Assembly: GCF_026719745.1 (NCBI RefSeq)
Contig: NZ_JAPPRQ010000015.1
Location: forward strand, 62,001-126,000
Length of the DNA stretch: 64,000 nucleotides
Source: Clostridium sp. ZS2-4
Lineage (GTDB): Bacteria > Bacillota > Clostridia > Clostridiales > Clostridiaceae
Direction of reading: 5' to 3'
Within the stretch, counting starts at the first letter, position 1. Every line of letters starts with the position of its first letter. A program made the position numbers and the translations under genes. This document shows positions 15,873 through 24,345 of the stretch, piece after piece. The notes beneath the pieces were generated by a model that ran no database searches, was not told where the DNA came from, and was given only the letters and a program-made list of their open reading frames with translations.

Positions 15873-16607
15873 ATGTTTTCTAAGATAGATGATAAAAAAA
15901 GATTGTTAGTTTCTAAGCGACCATTAGACAAACAAGCTTTAAATAATTTGAAAAAATATTTTGAGGTAGAGTTAACATATAACTCTAATGCTATAGAAGG
16001 AAATACTTTAACTATAACAGAAACAAAAGTTATATTAGAAGATGGACTCACTATTGGAAAAGGGAAGAGCCTTAGAGAGCACTTAGAGGTTATAAATCAT
16101 AAGGAAGCAATAGAATATGTGGATGATGTAATAACTAAAAACATTGATATATCAGAAAGAGTGATTAAAGATCTACATCATATTATATTAAAGAGCATAG
16201 ATAATAAAAATGCAGGAGAATATAGAAAATCTAATGTACTTATAAGTGGTAGTGAACATAGACCGCCAGAGCATTTTTTAGTAGAAGAAAGAATGAGAGA
16301 ATTAGTTAGATGGTATAAAGAGAATAAAGATAAGGAACATCCCATTAAACTAGCAGCAGAGTTTCATTTTAAGTTTGTATATATACATCCATTTATTGAT
16401 GGGAATGGCAGAACAGCAAGACTACTTATGAATTTAATCTTGATGAGAAATGGATACCCTGTAACTGTTATAAAAAATGAAAATAGAGAAGAATATATGA
16501 AAGCTTTAGAAAAAGCTAGTATATTAAATGATATTGAGGATTTTATTAATATTGTTGCAGAGGCAGTTGAAAAGAGTTTAGATACTTATTTATATATTAT
16601 TGGATGA
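15873..16607 (+). CDS. Fic family protein (predicted AMP transferase)
   Basis: 244 residues. A perfect Fic core HPFIDGNGRTAR starts at His172, with the upstream flap and FHFKFVYI helix in place. Fic enzymes move AMP (or other nucleotide groups) from NTPs to Ser, Thr or Tyr of target proteins. The N-terminal SNAIEG (Ser38, Glu42, Gly43) matches the inhibitory (S/T)xxxE(G/N) motif of class II Fic proteins, so the protein probably restrains itself and needs no separate antitoxin. The gene uses a leader repeat shared with Rpn genes. Target unknown. Confidence 0.85.
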   Translation: MFSKIDDKKRLLVSKRPLDKQALNNLKKYFEVELTYNSNAIEGNTLTITETKVILEDGLTIGKGKSLREHLEVINHKEAIEYVDDVITKNIDISERVIKDLHHIILKSIDNKNAGEYRKSNVLISGSEHRPPEHFLVEERMRELVRWYKENKDKEHPIKLAAEFHFKFVYIHPFIDGNGRTARLLMNLILMRNGYPVTVIKNENREEYMKALEKASILNDIEDFINIVAEAVEKSLDTYLYIIG

Positions 16608-16626
16608 AAAATAAAAGTTGGTTAAC

Positions 16627-17039
16627 ATGAATAATGGAGATATAGATGAAAGTTTTTATAACAGTATTGAAAGCATGTATCAGTCAGTAGTAAATGCTAT
16701 TAATAAACATAACAATTCAGAAATTTTCAATATTCTTGGAAATAGGCTAAAAGCTGTTGTGGATGATACTAGTGGAATAGGATGGGGATTTCATGATGAA
16801 CTTAGCATAATGTATTCTGAAATAAAATGGATTGATTTAGAAGATATTCTATAGAACTTATAGAATTCATTTTATGGCAAAGATATTGTTATGAAATGGA
16901 GAATGATTATTGGCAGTATGATGCAGGGAAATGCAGCGAATGTGGCAGCAGTAAATTGTATATTAAGGAAGTGCCAAATGAAGATTTTGCAGACAAAGTT
17001 ATCTGTAAAATGTGTGGTACTGAATTTATAAGAGAATAA
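16627..17039 (+). pseudogene. Unknown small protein with zinc ribbon, frameshifted
   Basis: The first part (ATG 16627, stop 16854) encodes MNNGDIDESFYNSIESMYQS followed by VVDDTSGIGWGFHDELSIMY. From about 16848 another frame continues without a start as IELIEFILWQRYCYEMENDY, then a C2C2 zinc ribbon (CSECGSSKLY, VICKMCGTEF) ending at 17039. A loss of one base near 16846 would join the two into one ~137-residue protein. There is no clear ribosome site. The family is not recognised. If the shift is not real, the first part could be an intact 75-residue protein. Confidence 0.45.
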
Positions 17040-17054
17040 ATAATGAGATGATAA

Positions 17055-17098
17055 AACTTCTTAAGAATTTTAGAATAAAAATTCTTAAGAAGTTTTTG
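17055..17098. terminator. Terminator, CTTCTTAAGAATT family
   Basis: AACTTCTTAAGAATTT pairs with AAATTCTTAAGAAGTT, then TTTT. It lies between convergent genes and immediately touches the stop of the MazG-like gene. Confidence 0.85.
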
Positions 17099-17410
17099 CT
17101 ATTCATATACTTTTTCCAATACAATATTTTTATCGAAGCCGCCTCTGGCTTCTTTTTTTTCGATTCTTTTATTTAAAAGAGCTTCCTCGGAAAATCCAAG
17201 GTTTTTTGCAAGGGCAAAAATTACTTCCATAATATCAGCAAGCTCTTCAAGATTTTTATCTTGGTGAAATTCAGCAACTTCTTCATCAAGCTTCATATCA
17301 AGCAGCTTTAAAGCTTCATTGGAATCAGCAATGTGCATATCAAATTCCTTACCTGCATTTTCTATTATTTCAGGAATTCTGTCACGTACTAGTTTGTTGT
17401 AGATTTTCAT
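17099..17410 (-). CDS. MazG-like nucleotide pyrophosphohydrolase
   Basis: 103 residues with the all-helical NTP pyrophosphohydrolase pattern: YNKLVRDRIPEII at the start, LDMKLDEEVAEF and LEELADIMEVIFALA, where the paired acidic residues bind Mg. Such proteins hydrolyse non-standard or excess NTPs to NMP and pyrophosphate. AAGGAGTG stands before the ATG. The gene is a housekeeping-type single gene in many Clostridia, often annotated as a phosphoribosyl-ATP pyrophosphohydrolase-like protein. Here it appears to be the source or sibling of three scattered fragments (10285, 12148, 15704). Confidence 0.85.
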   Translation of the reverse strand: MKIYNKLVRDRIPEIIENAGKEFDMHIADSNEALKLLDMKLDEEVAEFHQDKNLEELADIMEVIFALAKNLGFSEEALLNKRIEKKEARGGFDKNIVLEKVYE

Positions 17411-17557
17411 AGGTAAACACTCCTTAGATTTACTATATTAAAATTCTAGACTTTATAGATATAAATGTCAAAGAATTTAAGAAGCTTTATGGGAAAATTC
17501 GTAAATTCTAAACTTCTTAAAAAAGGATATTTAAAAGAATAAATATTTATAGAATTT

Positions 17558-17614
17558 GTGTGAAAAATAATCATTATTTGTAATCTTATGCTAAAATATA
17601 TTTGTATACAATAT
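17558..17614 (+). promoter_or_regulatory. Promoter/operator-like repeat, copy 3 of 3
   Basis: Contains a perfect palindrome AATAATCATTATT, then an extended -10-like TATGCTAAAATATA and TATACAATAT. It aligns along its length with blocks at 348 and 2833. It lies about 60 bases before the HNH gene. Confidence 0.6.
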
Positions 17615-17672
17615 GTGAAAATTATGGATGGGATATATAAAATTAAAAGGGGTTTAAGGGGAGTAAAAAAAC

Positions 17673-18875
17673 TTGAATACAATAGATGAAAGAAATATTA
17701 TAACTTCTGATTTAATACATAAAAATATAGTTACAGGACTTCCAAGTAGTGAAAGGGTAGAAGCAAGAAAATTAGAGCAGCTTCTTAGCTATGAAAATTT
17801 GGTAGCCAGTTATAAGATATATTGGTTTCTTGGAATATATAAAGAAATATTAGAAGGAAATAAAGAAATAACTTTTAAAAGAATAGTATGCAGAATGATA
17901 GCAAATGCATGGTATCCACTGCTGCAATATCATTTAAGCTTTGGATTTTTTGATAATCTTAATGATGTTGTTTTATATGCCAGCCGAAGATATGATTTTG
18001 ACAGTACTGTAAAGGAAAAAGAAATAATAGACAGGGTAGAAAATGATGAGGATAAGGAATTAAATACGAAGATAAAAAATTTCTATAAGATGGTTCCTTA
18101 TAGATTAATAGCTCCATTTTTTACAACAGAATTACATGGCCTAAAAGATTCAAAAAAGAATAGACTTATAGAGGATTTATCCAATGAAAGAGATGGTGTT
18201 CTGTATAAAATAGTAAATGAAAATGGAGAACGCAGAGTAATAATAAATGATGAATGGTTTAACTATATAGTGAATAATCAAGCAATAATTAAAGGATGGA
18301 TAAGCTATAAGCTAATATATTTTCTTCAAAAGAAAAATCCTAATGTACCAGCAATACCATTGAAGATAGAGCCGCCGTATACAAGGGATTTAGGTAATGC
18401 AAAAAAACTTTGGAATCAGATAATAAAAGAAAATATAGGGATGAAAGATATATATACAAAACAAGAATTTACCACTGAAAATATTAATAAATACGGAGTA
18501 ATAAGCATAGATCATTTTATTCCATGGAGCTTTGTTCTTCATGATGAGATGTGGAATCTTGTACCTACATTTAAGAATATAAACAGTAGTAAAAGTAATA
18601 ATTTGGTTCCTATGGATAAATATTTTGATGGTTTCTGTGATATGCAGTACATAGCTTTTAATACGCTTATAACTTTAAGAAGAAATAAGATTTTGGAAGA
18701 GTATTTGAATACTTGCAAAACTTTGAATATATCTTCTTTGATAGGTAAGGGTGAAAGTATAGGAAGAGAAGCATTTTATAAATCATTAAGAAATTCCATA
18801 TATCCTTTGTATCAGATTGCATATAATCAGGGGTATGAGGTTAGGGATGTGGGGAGTATTATAGAAATTAATTAG
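17673..18875 (+). CDS. HNH endonuclease domain protein
   Basis: 400 residues from a TTG start, 9 bases after AAGGGGAG; no nearer ATG has a site. The signature lies near residues 270-310: SIDHFIPWSFVLHDEMWNLV then PTFKNINSSKSNNLV, an HNH/beta-beta-alpha-metal pattern like that in Cas9-type and predicted defence nucleases. The N-terminal ~250 residues are not recognised. It forms a two-gene unit with the NERD protein 34 bases downstream and shares the promoter repeat of the Zorya-like operon. A role as a DNA-cutting defence protein is inferred. Confidence 0.65.
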   Translation: MNTIDERNIITSDLIHKNIVTGLPSSERVEARKLEQLLSYENLVASYKIYWFLGIYKEILEGNKEITFKRIVCRMIANAWYPLLQYHLSFGFFDNLNDVVLYASRRYDFDSTVKEKEIIDRVENDEDKELNTKIKNFYKMVPYRLIAPFFTTELHGLKDSKKNRLIEDLSNERDGVLYKIVNENGERRVIINDEWFNYIVNNQAIIKGWISYKLIYFLQKKNPNVPAIPLKIEPPYTRDLGNAKKLWNQIIKENIGMKDIYTKQEFTTENINKYGVISIDHFIPWSFVLHDEMWNLVPTFKNINSSKSNNLVPMDKYFDGFCDMQYIAFNTLITLRRNKILEEYLNTCKTLNISSLIGKGESIGREAFYKSLRNSIYPLYQIAYNQGYEVRDVGSIIEIN

Positions 18876-18909
18876 AAAAATAAGTGAGGTTAAAATAGGA
18901 GAGATACAA

Positions 18910-19503
18910 ATGATTGAATTAATTATATTAGTTATTGTTGCATTTATTCTTAGCTTGCCTAAAGTTAAGGGGATTTTAGGGGAAACATCTGTAAGAATGT
19001 TATTATCAAGACTTGATGCAGAAAATTATAAAGTTCTAAATGACATATTATTAAGAAGAAAGAGTGGAAGTACTACACAGATAGATCATATTGTTGTATC
19101 AAGATATGGAATCTTTGTAATTGAAACTAAGAATTATAGTGGATGGATATTTGGTAAAGAAAGAGATAAGTACTGGACTCAAACTCTTAATAAGAGAACA
19201 AAAAATAAATTTTTCAATCCAATTTTGCAGAATAAGGGACATATAAATGCATTAAAAGAGATACTGGAATATGATATACCTTTTTATTCTATTGTAGTTT
19301 TTAGTAGTAAATCTACATTGAAAAATAAAATAAATGGCGTTATATATACGACACAACTTATTAGAGCAATTAAAAAATATGATAAGATAGTGGTTTCTAA
19401 GGAAGATGTTAATAGAATTTGCAGTGAAATAATGAGACAAAATATAGAGGATAAAGTGGTGAAGAAAGAGCATGTTAGAAGTGTGAGAAGGAAGATGGGG
19501 TAA
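18910..19503 (+). CDS. Membrane-anchored NERD nuclease-related protein
   Basis: 197 residues, ATAGGAGAG site before ATG. One N-terminal transmembrane segment (IELIILVIVAFILSLP) is followed by a NERD domain: QIDHIVVSRYGIFVIETKN contains the complete D...ExK triad, then FFNPILQNKGHINALK and FYSIVVFSSKSTL. NERD domains are predicted nucleases of the PD-(D/E)XK type. It follows the HNH gene, so the pair may act together. The very basic C-terminus (KKEHVRSVRRKMG) could bind nucleic acid. The triad here is intact, unlike the NERD domain in the Zorya-like operon. Confidence 0.75.
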   Translation: MIELIILVIVAFILSLPKVKGILGETSVRMLLSRLDAENYKVLNDILLRRKSGSTTQIDHIVVSRYGIFVIETKNYSGWIFGKERDKYWTQTLNKRTKNKFFNPILQNKGHINALKEILEYDIPFYSIVVFSSKSTLKNKINGVIYTTQLIRAIKKYDKIVVSKEDVNRICSEIMRQNIEDKVVKKEHVRSVRRKMG

Positions 19504-19651
19504 TATGTTACGTAGTTATATGAGTTTATGATAAGAGTAGAGATTAGTAGAGTTTATAGTTATTTAGAATGTTTTACCGGGAACCGTATCATAAATAAAT
19601 GAGGTTTTTACTAAATTTGGATTAAAGAAAGTGAATATTTTTATAAAAATG

Positions 19652-19680
19652 AAATCTTCGATATATGTCGGAGATTTTAT
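19652..19680. terminator. Terminator-like hairpin
   Basis: AAATCTTCG pairs with CGGAGATTT (one wobble pair) and is followed by TATTTATT. It lies in the 347-base gap between the NERD gene and the restriction-modification locus. The rest of that gap shows nothing else clear. Confidence 0.55.
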
Positions 19681-19850
19681 TTATTGGTTGATAAAATAGG
19701 TACAAGTAGATAGTTTACATTAGAACTAATGTTCGATATAATTTACTTATTACGCAACTTATATCTTATAACTGAATTTTCCGTTTGAAATGCGATATTG
19801 TTATTCAATTTAAGTTATGTTAAAATAGGATAATTGAAAGGAGCGGTACA

Positions 19851-20036
19851 ATGTCAAAAGGCGGAAAAAGGCAGAATTCAGGACGTAAAAAAATAGGTGT
19901 TATAATAAATACAAGAATTGAGGATTATATATTGCAAGAAATTGATAATAGATTTGAAGGTTGTAGTAGAGCAGAAAAAATAAGAAACTGTTTAAAGAAG
20001 GGATTGGAAAGTACAAATGGAAAGAATAAATTATAG
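19851..20036 (+). CDS. Small ribbon-helix-helix-like protein of the restriction-modification locus
   Basis: 61 residues, strong GAAAGGAG site. SKGGKRQNSGRKK is a basic arm, then IGVIINTRIEDYILQEID and SRAEKIRNCLKKGLE fit a short strand plus two helices as in ribbon-helix-helix DNA-binding proteins. Its end overlaps the methyltransferase start by 20 bases, so the two are cotranslated. In type II restriction systems small DNA-binding proteins here often time expression, so a controller role is inferred. The fold call rests on pattern only. Confidence 0.55.
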   Translation: MSKGGKRQNSGRKKIGVIINTRIEDYILQEIDNRFEGCSRAEKIRNCLKKGLESTNGKNKL

Positions 20037-21039
20037 ACGTAGGCATTTGAGAACCGTAAGTTTATTTTCAGGGGCAGGGGGATTAGATTTGGGCTTTCTG
20101 AATGCTGGATTTGATATTATGTGGGCTAATGATGTAGATAGATATGCTGTTGAAGCTTATAGACATAATATATCAGAGCATATAGTTTTAGGTGATATTA
20201 ATCAATTATTGGATGAAATACCACAACACGATGTATTAATTGGAGGATTTCCATGTCAGCCTTTTAGTATGATGGGGCAACAACTAGGATTTGATGATGA
20301 AAGAGGAACATTATTTTTTACTATAGAACAAATAGTAAGAAGACATAGACCTAAAGTAATAGTATTAGAAAATGTTAAAAACTTAGAAACTCATAATGCG
20401 GGAGAAACATTTGCTAGGATGCAAACAATTCTTAGAAATGAGCTATTAGATAACAATGGATTTGGATATGAAGTGTTTTATCAAGTACTAAATAGTTCAG
20501 ATTTTGGTATTCCTCAAACAAGACGTAGAGTTTTTGTTATTGCATTTGACCGAGGATATTTTAGAGAAAATAATATTAATTTTGAGTTTCCAGCACCAAT
20601 GGAATTACAACAAAATTTAAGAGATATTCTAGATGAAAATGTAGATAAGAAGTATTTTTTAACCGAAAGAATACTACCAACAATCTTATCACATGGTACT
20701 GGAAATTATTATTCAAGGTCTGAAATAGATTTACAGATTGCAAGACCTCTATGTGCAACAATGCATAAAATGCATAGAGCTTCTCAAGATAACTATGTTA
20801 CAGATATAGAAAATAGAAATAGGTTTGAAGATTCAGAAGAGCGTAGAATATCAAGCGTAAGAAGATTAACACCTAATGAGTGTAGGAAGTTACAAGGATT
20901 TCCAAGTGATTGGGAAATAAATGTTTCTGATACTCAAGCATATCGACAATTTGGAAATGCAGTTACAGTAGATGTGGCATATAATGTTGCAATGCAGATT
21001 GTAAGAGCTTTAAATATTACACTAGAGATAGAGGAGTAA
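20017..21039 (+). CDS. DNA (cytosine-5) methyltransferase 1
   Basis: 340 residues with the ordered motifs of the m5C family: I VSLFSGAGGLDLGF, IV GGFPCQPFS with the catalytic Cys, VI VLENVKNL, VIII IPQTRRRVFVI, IX/X RKLQGFP and RQFGNAVTV. It transfers methyl from S-adenosylmethionine to cytosine C5 in a recognition sequence set by the short variable region between VIII and IX (~residues 190-290). The start overlaps the small upstream gene. It protects host DNA from the endonuclease encoded at 22706. Recognition sequence cannot be read. Confidence 0.92.
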   Translation: MERINYRRRHLRTVSLFSGAGGLDLGFLNAGFDIMWANDVDRYAVEAYRHNISEHIVLGDINQLLDEIPQHDVLIGGFPCQPFSMMGQQLGFDDERGTLFFTIEQIVRRHRPKVIVLENVKNLETHNAGETFARMQTILRNELLDNNGFGYEVFYQVLNSSDFGIPQTRRRVFVIAFDRGYFRENNINFEFPAPMELQQNLRDILDENVDKKYFLTERILPTILSHGTGNYYSRSEIDLQIARPLCATMHKMHRASQDNYVTDIENRNRFEDSEERRISSVRRLTPNECRKLQGFPSDWEINVSDTQAYRQFGNAVTVDVAYNVAMQIVRALNITLEIEE

Positions 21040-21042
21040 TTT

Positions 21043-22572
21043 ATGAGAGAATTAAAAAAAGAATTATTTAGTATGTTTAATAATTTTAGAACTGGTATGA
21101 CTTTAGCAGAAAAGAAAAAAATAAAATCAACTTTAAAAGATTTTTTAGATTGCATTTGTGAATTACATAATATTGATAAAGATATAATAATGAAAAATAT
21201 TGAAGTTAGTAAAAGAACTAGTGATTTTCTTATACAGTTGGGTGCAATAGATAATGTTGATGAAATTAATGATTTAAAAGCTTTATTAAGTAAAGATTAT
21301 AAAAACTTTATATCTATAATAAATACATATTTAAGTTTAGAAATAGAAATAGGAATAGATGATACGTTAAAAAAATTTATGGATTATTATAGAAAAGAAG
21401 AGGTTAGAAAGTGTTTAGATGATAATCAAAAACCTACACTTGTAGACTTTTTCTGTGGAGCAGGTGGTATGAGTTTAGGTTTTGTTCAAAATGATTTTAA
21501 GGTATTATTAGCTAATGATATAGAATCAGTTTGTACGGAAACGTATTCCTTTAATCATTTAGAAATGCCTAAGGATAGAATAATTACTGGGGATATTAAA
21601 GAAATAGTAGAGAATGTAAATGAATATATTTCAGAATCTGTTGATGTTATAATAGGGGGACCACCATGTCAAGGATTTTCAATGGCTAATAGGCAGAGAA
21701 TAATAGATGACCCAAGAAATGTACTGTATAAATATTATGTGAAAGGTGTAGAAAAGTTAAAACCTAAGTTTTTTGTTATGGAAAATGTTAAAGGAATGTT
21801 GAGTGTAGCAGAACAGGTTAAAGAAGATTTTCATAATTTAGAGAGTGAAGATTATGATGTTGCATATCATTTGTTTAATGCAAAAGATTTTTCGGTTCCT
21901 CAGAATAGAGAAAGACTTATTTATGTTGGAGTAAGAGCAGATATAGGTAAAAAAATAAATAAAACAGCTAAGGATATTATTGAGGAAATAGAAAATAATA
22001 CTCAAAACACAAAAAATTATGTTTTAGAAAATGCAATTGGAGATTTGAGAGAATTACAAGCATTAACAATAAAAAATGCAACTGAATTAGACACTGAAGA
22101 AGCTGGTAGAAAGATAGAAGCAAATAGAAGCTCTACTAATACTGAATATGTTGATTTAATAAATCAACATAGAGTTAATAAATTAGTTTTTAATCATAAA
22201 GCTAGATTTAATAACGAAAGAGACATTGAAATATTTGGAAGGATGTTACCGGGAGATAAATCTGATAGTGAAAGAATAGCTGATATTATGCCTTATAAAA
22301 GTAGAAACGATATTTTTAAAGACAAATATTATAAGCTAAAGCCTAATGAAATTTGTAAAACAATAACGGCACATATGAAATTTGATTGTAATATGTATAT
22401 TCATCCATATCAAGCAAGAGGGTTAACACCAAGAGAAGCTGCAAGAGTTCAATCATATCCAGATAACTATGTTTTCTTGGGGTCTTATACTAAAACATAT
22501 ATGCAAATAGGGAATAGTGTTCCTCCATTAATGTCTAGAATAATAGCGAAAATTGTAAAGAAATACTTATAG
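21043..22572 (+). CDS. DNA (cytosine-5) methyltransferase 2
   Basis: 509 residues; GAGGAG lies in the end of the previous gene. The first ~125 residues are helical and without methyltransferase motifs. Then come LVDFFCGAGGMSLGF (I), GGPPCQGFS (IV), FVMENVKGM (VI), VPQNRERLIYVG (VIII) and QIGNSVPPLM (X). It is diverged from its neighbour, so this is not a recent duplication. Two cytosine methyltransferases beside one nuclease are typical when the site is asymmetric and each strand needs its own enzyme, or when the two strands are modified differently. Confidence 0.92.
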   Translation: MRELKKELFSMFNNFRTGMTLAEKKKIKSTLKDFLDCICELHNIDKDIIMKNIEVSKRTSDFLIQLGAIDNVDEINDLKALLSKDYKNFISIINTYLSLEIEIGIDDTLKKFMDYYRKEEVRKCLDDNQKPTLVDFFCGAGGMSLGFVQNDFKVLLANDIESVCTETYSFNHLEMPKDRIITGDIKEIVENVNEYISESVDVIIGGPPCQGFSMANRQRIIDDPRNVLYKYYVKGVEKLKPKFFVMENVKGMLSVAEQVKEDFHNLESEDYDVAYHLFNAKDFSVPQNRERLIYVGVRADIGKKINKTAKDIIEEIENNTQNTKNYVLENAIGDLRELQALTIKNATELDTEEAGRKIEANRSSTNTEYVDLINQHRVNKLVFNHKARFNNERDIEIFGRMLPGDKSDSERIADIMPYKSRNDIFKDKYYKLKPNEICKTITAHMKFDCNMYIHPYQARGLTPREAARVQSYPDNYVFLGSYTKTYMQIGNSVPPLMSRIIAKIVKKYL

Positions 22573-22607
22573 TTAAGACTATATTGTATTACAGAAACAC
22601 CTGTCTT

Positions 22608-22646
22608 CCTGTCAATCCTGTTATTAGAAAAAACAGGATTGACAGG
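22608..22646. repeat. Large perfect palindrome between methyltransferase and nuclease genes
   Basis: CCTGTCAATCCTGTT, a 9-base loop and AACAGGATTGACAGG give a 15-base-pair perfect stem, which extends outward with CCTGT/ACAGG pairs. No T-run follows, so it is not a standard terminator. It could be an operator for the controller-like protein, a hairpin tuning read-through into the nuclease gene, or a cruciform. Confidence 0.6.
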
Positions 22647-22705
22647 AAAAACAGGAAATGATATTCTATTAATAGGGTAAAACTTATTAATTAAGGAGTG
22701 GTTAT

Positions 22706-23866
22706 ATGAATATTATTTCCGAAATTGTAAACTTGACAGGTAATTATTTAAAGGGTATAGGGGTTGACAGCTCAGTTGTGGATGCTGAATTACAAGATGT
22801 TACACAAGCATTGGTTCTAAATCTACCTAAAGTTTGTATACTAAAAGAAAATAGGAACGGTAAGGGTGGAAATCAAACACATATACATGTAACTGGAGCT
22901 GGGATGAAATTCTTCTTTAAAGGGGACTTGCTAGAAAGTAATCCGGTACAATTTGCTAATGATATTAAAGAAGATGTAATTCTATTCTCAAAGAACCTAA
23001 TTGATTTAAAAAGAATTGCAAATACAAAGCATGGAGTCGTAAGAAATTTCAATATTGATACTGAGAGTGAACTTATAAAATCATTTACTTATAAAAAGGT
23101 TGGCAGAATTGATACACCACCAATTCAAGTACAAGTCAGTAAAAAAAATTTAGATGATAGTAATTTTTTGAATTTAAGAAAATGTTTGTTCATAAATGAT
23201 TTTCTTATTTTTCTTAAAACAGAAGACGGGGGAAAAACAATTGTTATTGGGATGTCAAATTCTGATTTCAAACCTCAAGGTTTTACAAGAAAAACTGTAT
23301 ATCAAGAAGTTGAAGAGTCAAATGTTAGTGAGTTTTTAGTAAAAGAAACAGAGGGTGAGAATACCTATCATGAAACTAATTTAAGAGAAGTTGATTTTAA
23401 TAATATTGCAAAGTTTAATGTAAGTGATGAAGAGGATACATCAGGAAATACTAAATTTGATTTATCAACTGGAATTGCAACGAGAAAAAAGAGAACGGAA
23501 AGACATCAAGATATTGTAAAATTAATTGCTTTGGATTTAGAAAGAAAGGGGTACAAGCTGTTTGAATATCCTGTAGATTGTTTAGCAGTTAAGGAAAACG
23601 ATAAAGCTTTATTGTTTGAAATAAAGACATTAGATGGAAGTATGCCAGATGAGAAGAAACAAGTACAAAAAGCTTTTTCGCAGTTATTTTACTATGAAGA
23701 GTTTTTTGTAAAAGAAAAAATAAACAATGATATACAAAAGGTAGTAGTATTTGAAGGTACAATCAGTGAAAAACACATTTCCTTTTTTGAGAAAAATGAA
23801 ATAAAGGTGTTTTGGATAGGTGATAATAAACTTATTATGGACAAGCATGGAGTTGTAGAGCTCTAA
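22706..23866 (+). CDS. Predicted type II restriction endonuclease (PD-(D/E)XK)
   Basis: 386 residues, AAGGAG site. The C-terminal third contains a PD-(D/E)XK pattern: RHQDIVKLIALDLERKGYKL, then PVDCLAVKENDKALLFEIKT with the Asp and the ExK, and a helix AFSQLFYYEEFF. The N-terminal two thirds are not recognised and could hold target recognition. Its place right after two cytosine methyltransferases is the main reason to call it the restriction enzyme of the locus. It has its own ribosome site 130 bases downstream of the methyltransferase, behind a large palindrome. Confidence 0.7.
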   Translation: MNIISEIVNLTGNYLKGIGVDSSVVDAELQDVTQALVLNLPKVCILKENRNGKGGNQTHIHVTGAGMKFFFKGDLLESNPVQFANDIKEDVILFSKNLIDLKRIANTKHGVVRNFNIDTESELIKSFTYKKVGRIDTPPIQVQVSKKNLDDSNFLNLRKCLFINDFLIFLKTEDGGKTIVIGMSNSDFKPQGFTRKTVYQEVEESNVSEFLVKETEGENTYHETNLREVDFNNIAKFNVSDEEDTSGNTKFDLSTGIATRKKRTERHQDIVKLIALDLERKGYKLFEYPVDCLAVKENDKALLFEIKTLDGSMPDEKKQVQKAFSQLFYYEEFFVKEKINNDIQKVVVFEGTISEKHISFFEKNEIKVFWIGDNKLIMDKHGVVEL

Positions 23867-23967
23867 TCTATTACTGATTGGTGTTATATAAATATTAATG
23901 ACAAGGCATTTGAATAATAAAATATACTGTATCAATAAATTAAATAAATATATATTATTATAATGAG

Positions 23968-24003
23968 AACCCATATCCAATTTATATTTGATATGGGTTT
24001 TCT
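23968..24003 (+). terminator. Rho-independent terminator
   Basis: AACCCATATC pairs with GATATGGGTT, followed by TTCTTAATTTT. It ends the restriction-modification transcript. Confidence 0.85.
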
Positions 24004-24025
24004 TAATTTTAAAGGGGTGATACAG

Positions 24026-24229
24026 GTGTTGATGGTAGCTAATTGTAACAAGGAAAAGAGAAGAGCGAAAATAATAGAATTTCTTCAATGGAATGATAGA
24101 AATGGTTCTTATACCGATGAAAATTGTGATTTAGAAGAAATTCCAAGAATGACGTATGAGGATGCAATAAAGCAACCTCAGTCGCAAGTTTCTTCGGAAA
24201 GTCCCCCGGGGAATGTAAACAAAGTGTGA
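24026..24229 (+). CDS. Small protein, probably truncated (unknown)
   Basis: About 67 residues from GTG 24026, 8 bases behind AGGGGTGA; in-frame TTG 24029 and ATG 24032 are alternatives. The body, MVANCNKEKRRAKIIEFLQW then LEEIPRMTYEDAIK, looks like a normal small cytoplasmic protein. From residue ~50 it changes to QPQSQVSSESPPGNVNKV, encoded by a GC-richer stretch with CCCCCGGGG that also resembles 36698-36733. I infer that the original C-terminus was replaced at a recombination junction. Function unknown. Confidence 0.45.
   Translation: MLMVANCNKEKRRAKIIEFLQWNDRNGSYTDENCDLEEIPRMTYEDAIKQPQSQVSSESPPGNVNKV
24172..24221 (+). repeat. Imperfect direct repeat flanking a 12.5-kb segment, left copy
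   Basis: GCAACCTCAGTC, then CCCGGG and ATGTAAACAA, recur in the same order at 36698-36733. In one frame the two copies encode similar ends (PPGNVNK here, HPGDVNN there), so they may be remnants of one coding family. Element boundary or attachment role is only a possibility. Confidence 0.35.
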
Positions 24230-24345
24230 ACACAATTTGTTTATGATAAAATTTACCATAAACACCAAGGGGTGATATGATTGTATTTTGTTTTTGCATA
24301 TGGTATTTTATTTATTAGTAATGACAAAAGAAGGAGAATAAGAAT

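Noticed and set aside
17446..17682. 78-codon minus-strand frame upstream of the HNH gene
   Set aside because: It covers the promoter repeat and lacks a ribosome site.
23684..24088. 134-codon minus-strand frame across the restriction enzyme end
   Set aside because: It crosses a clear + strand terminator and overlaps the nuclease C-terminus; composition is Phe/Tyr-rich noise.
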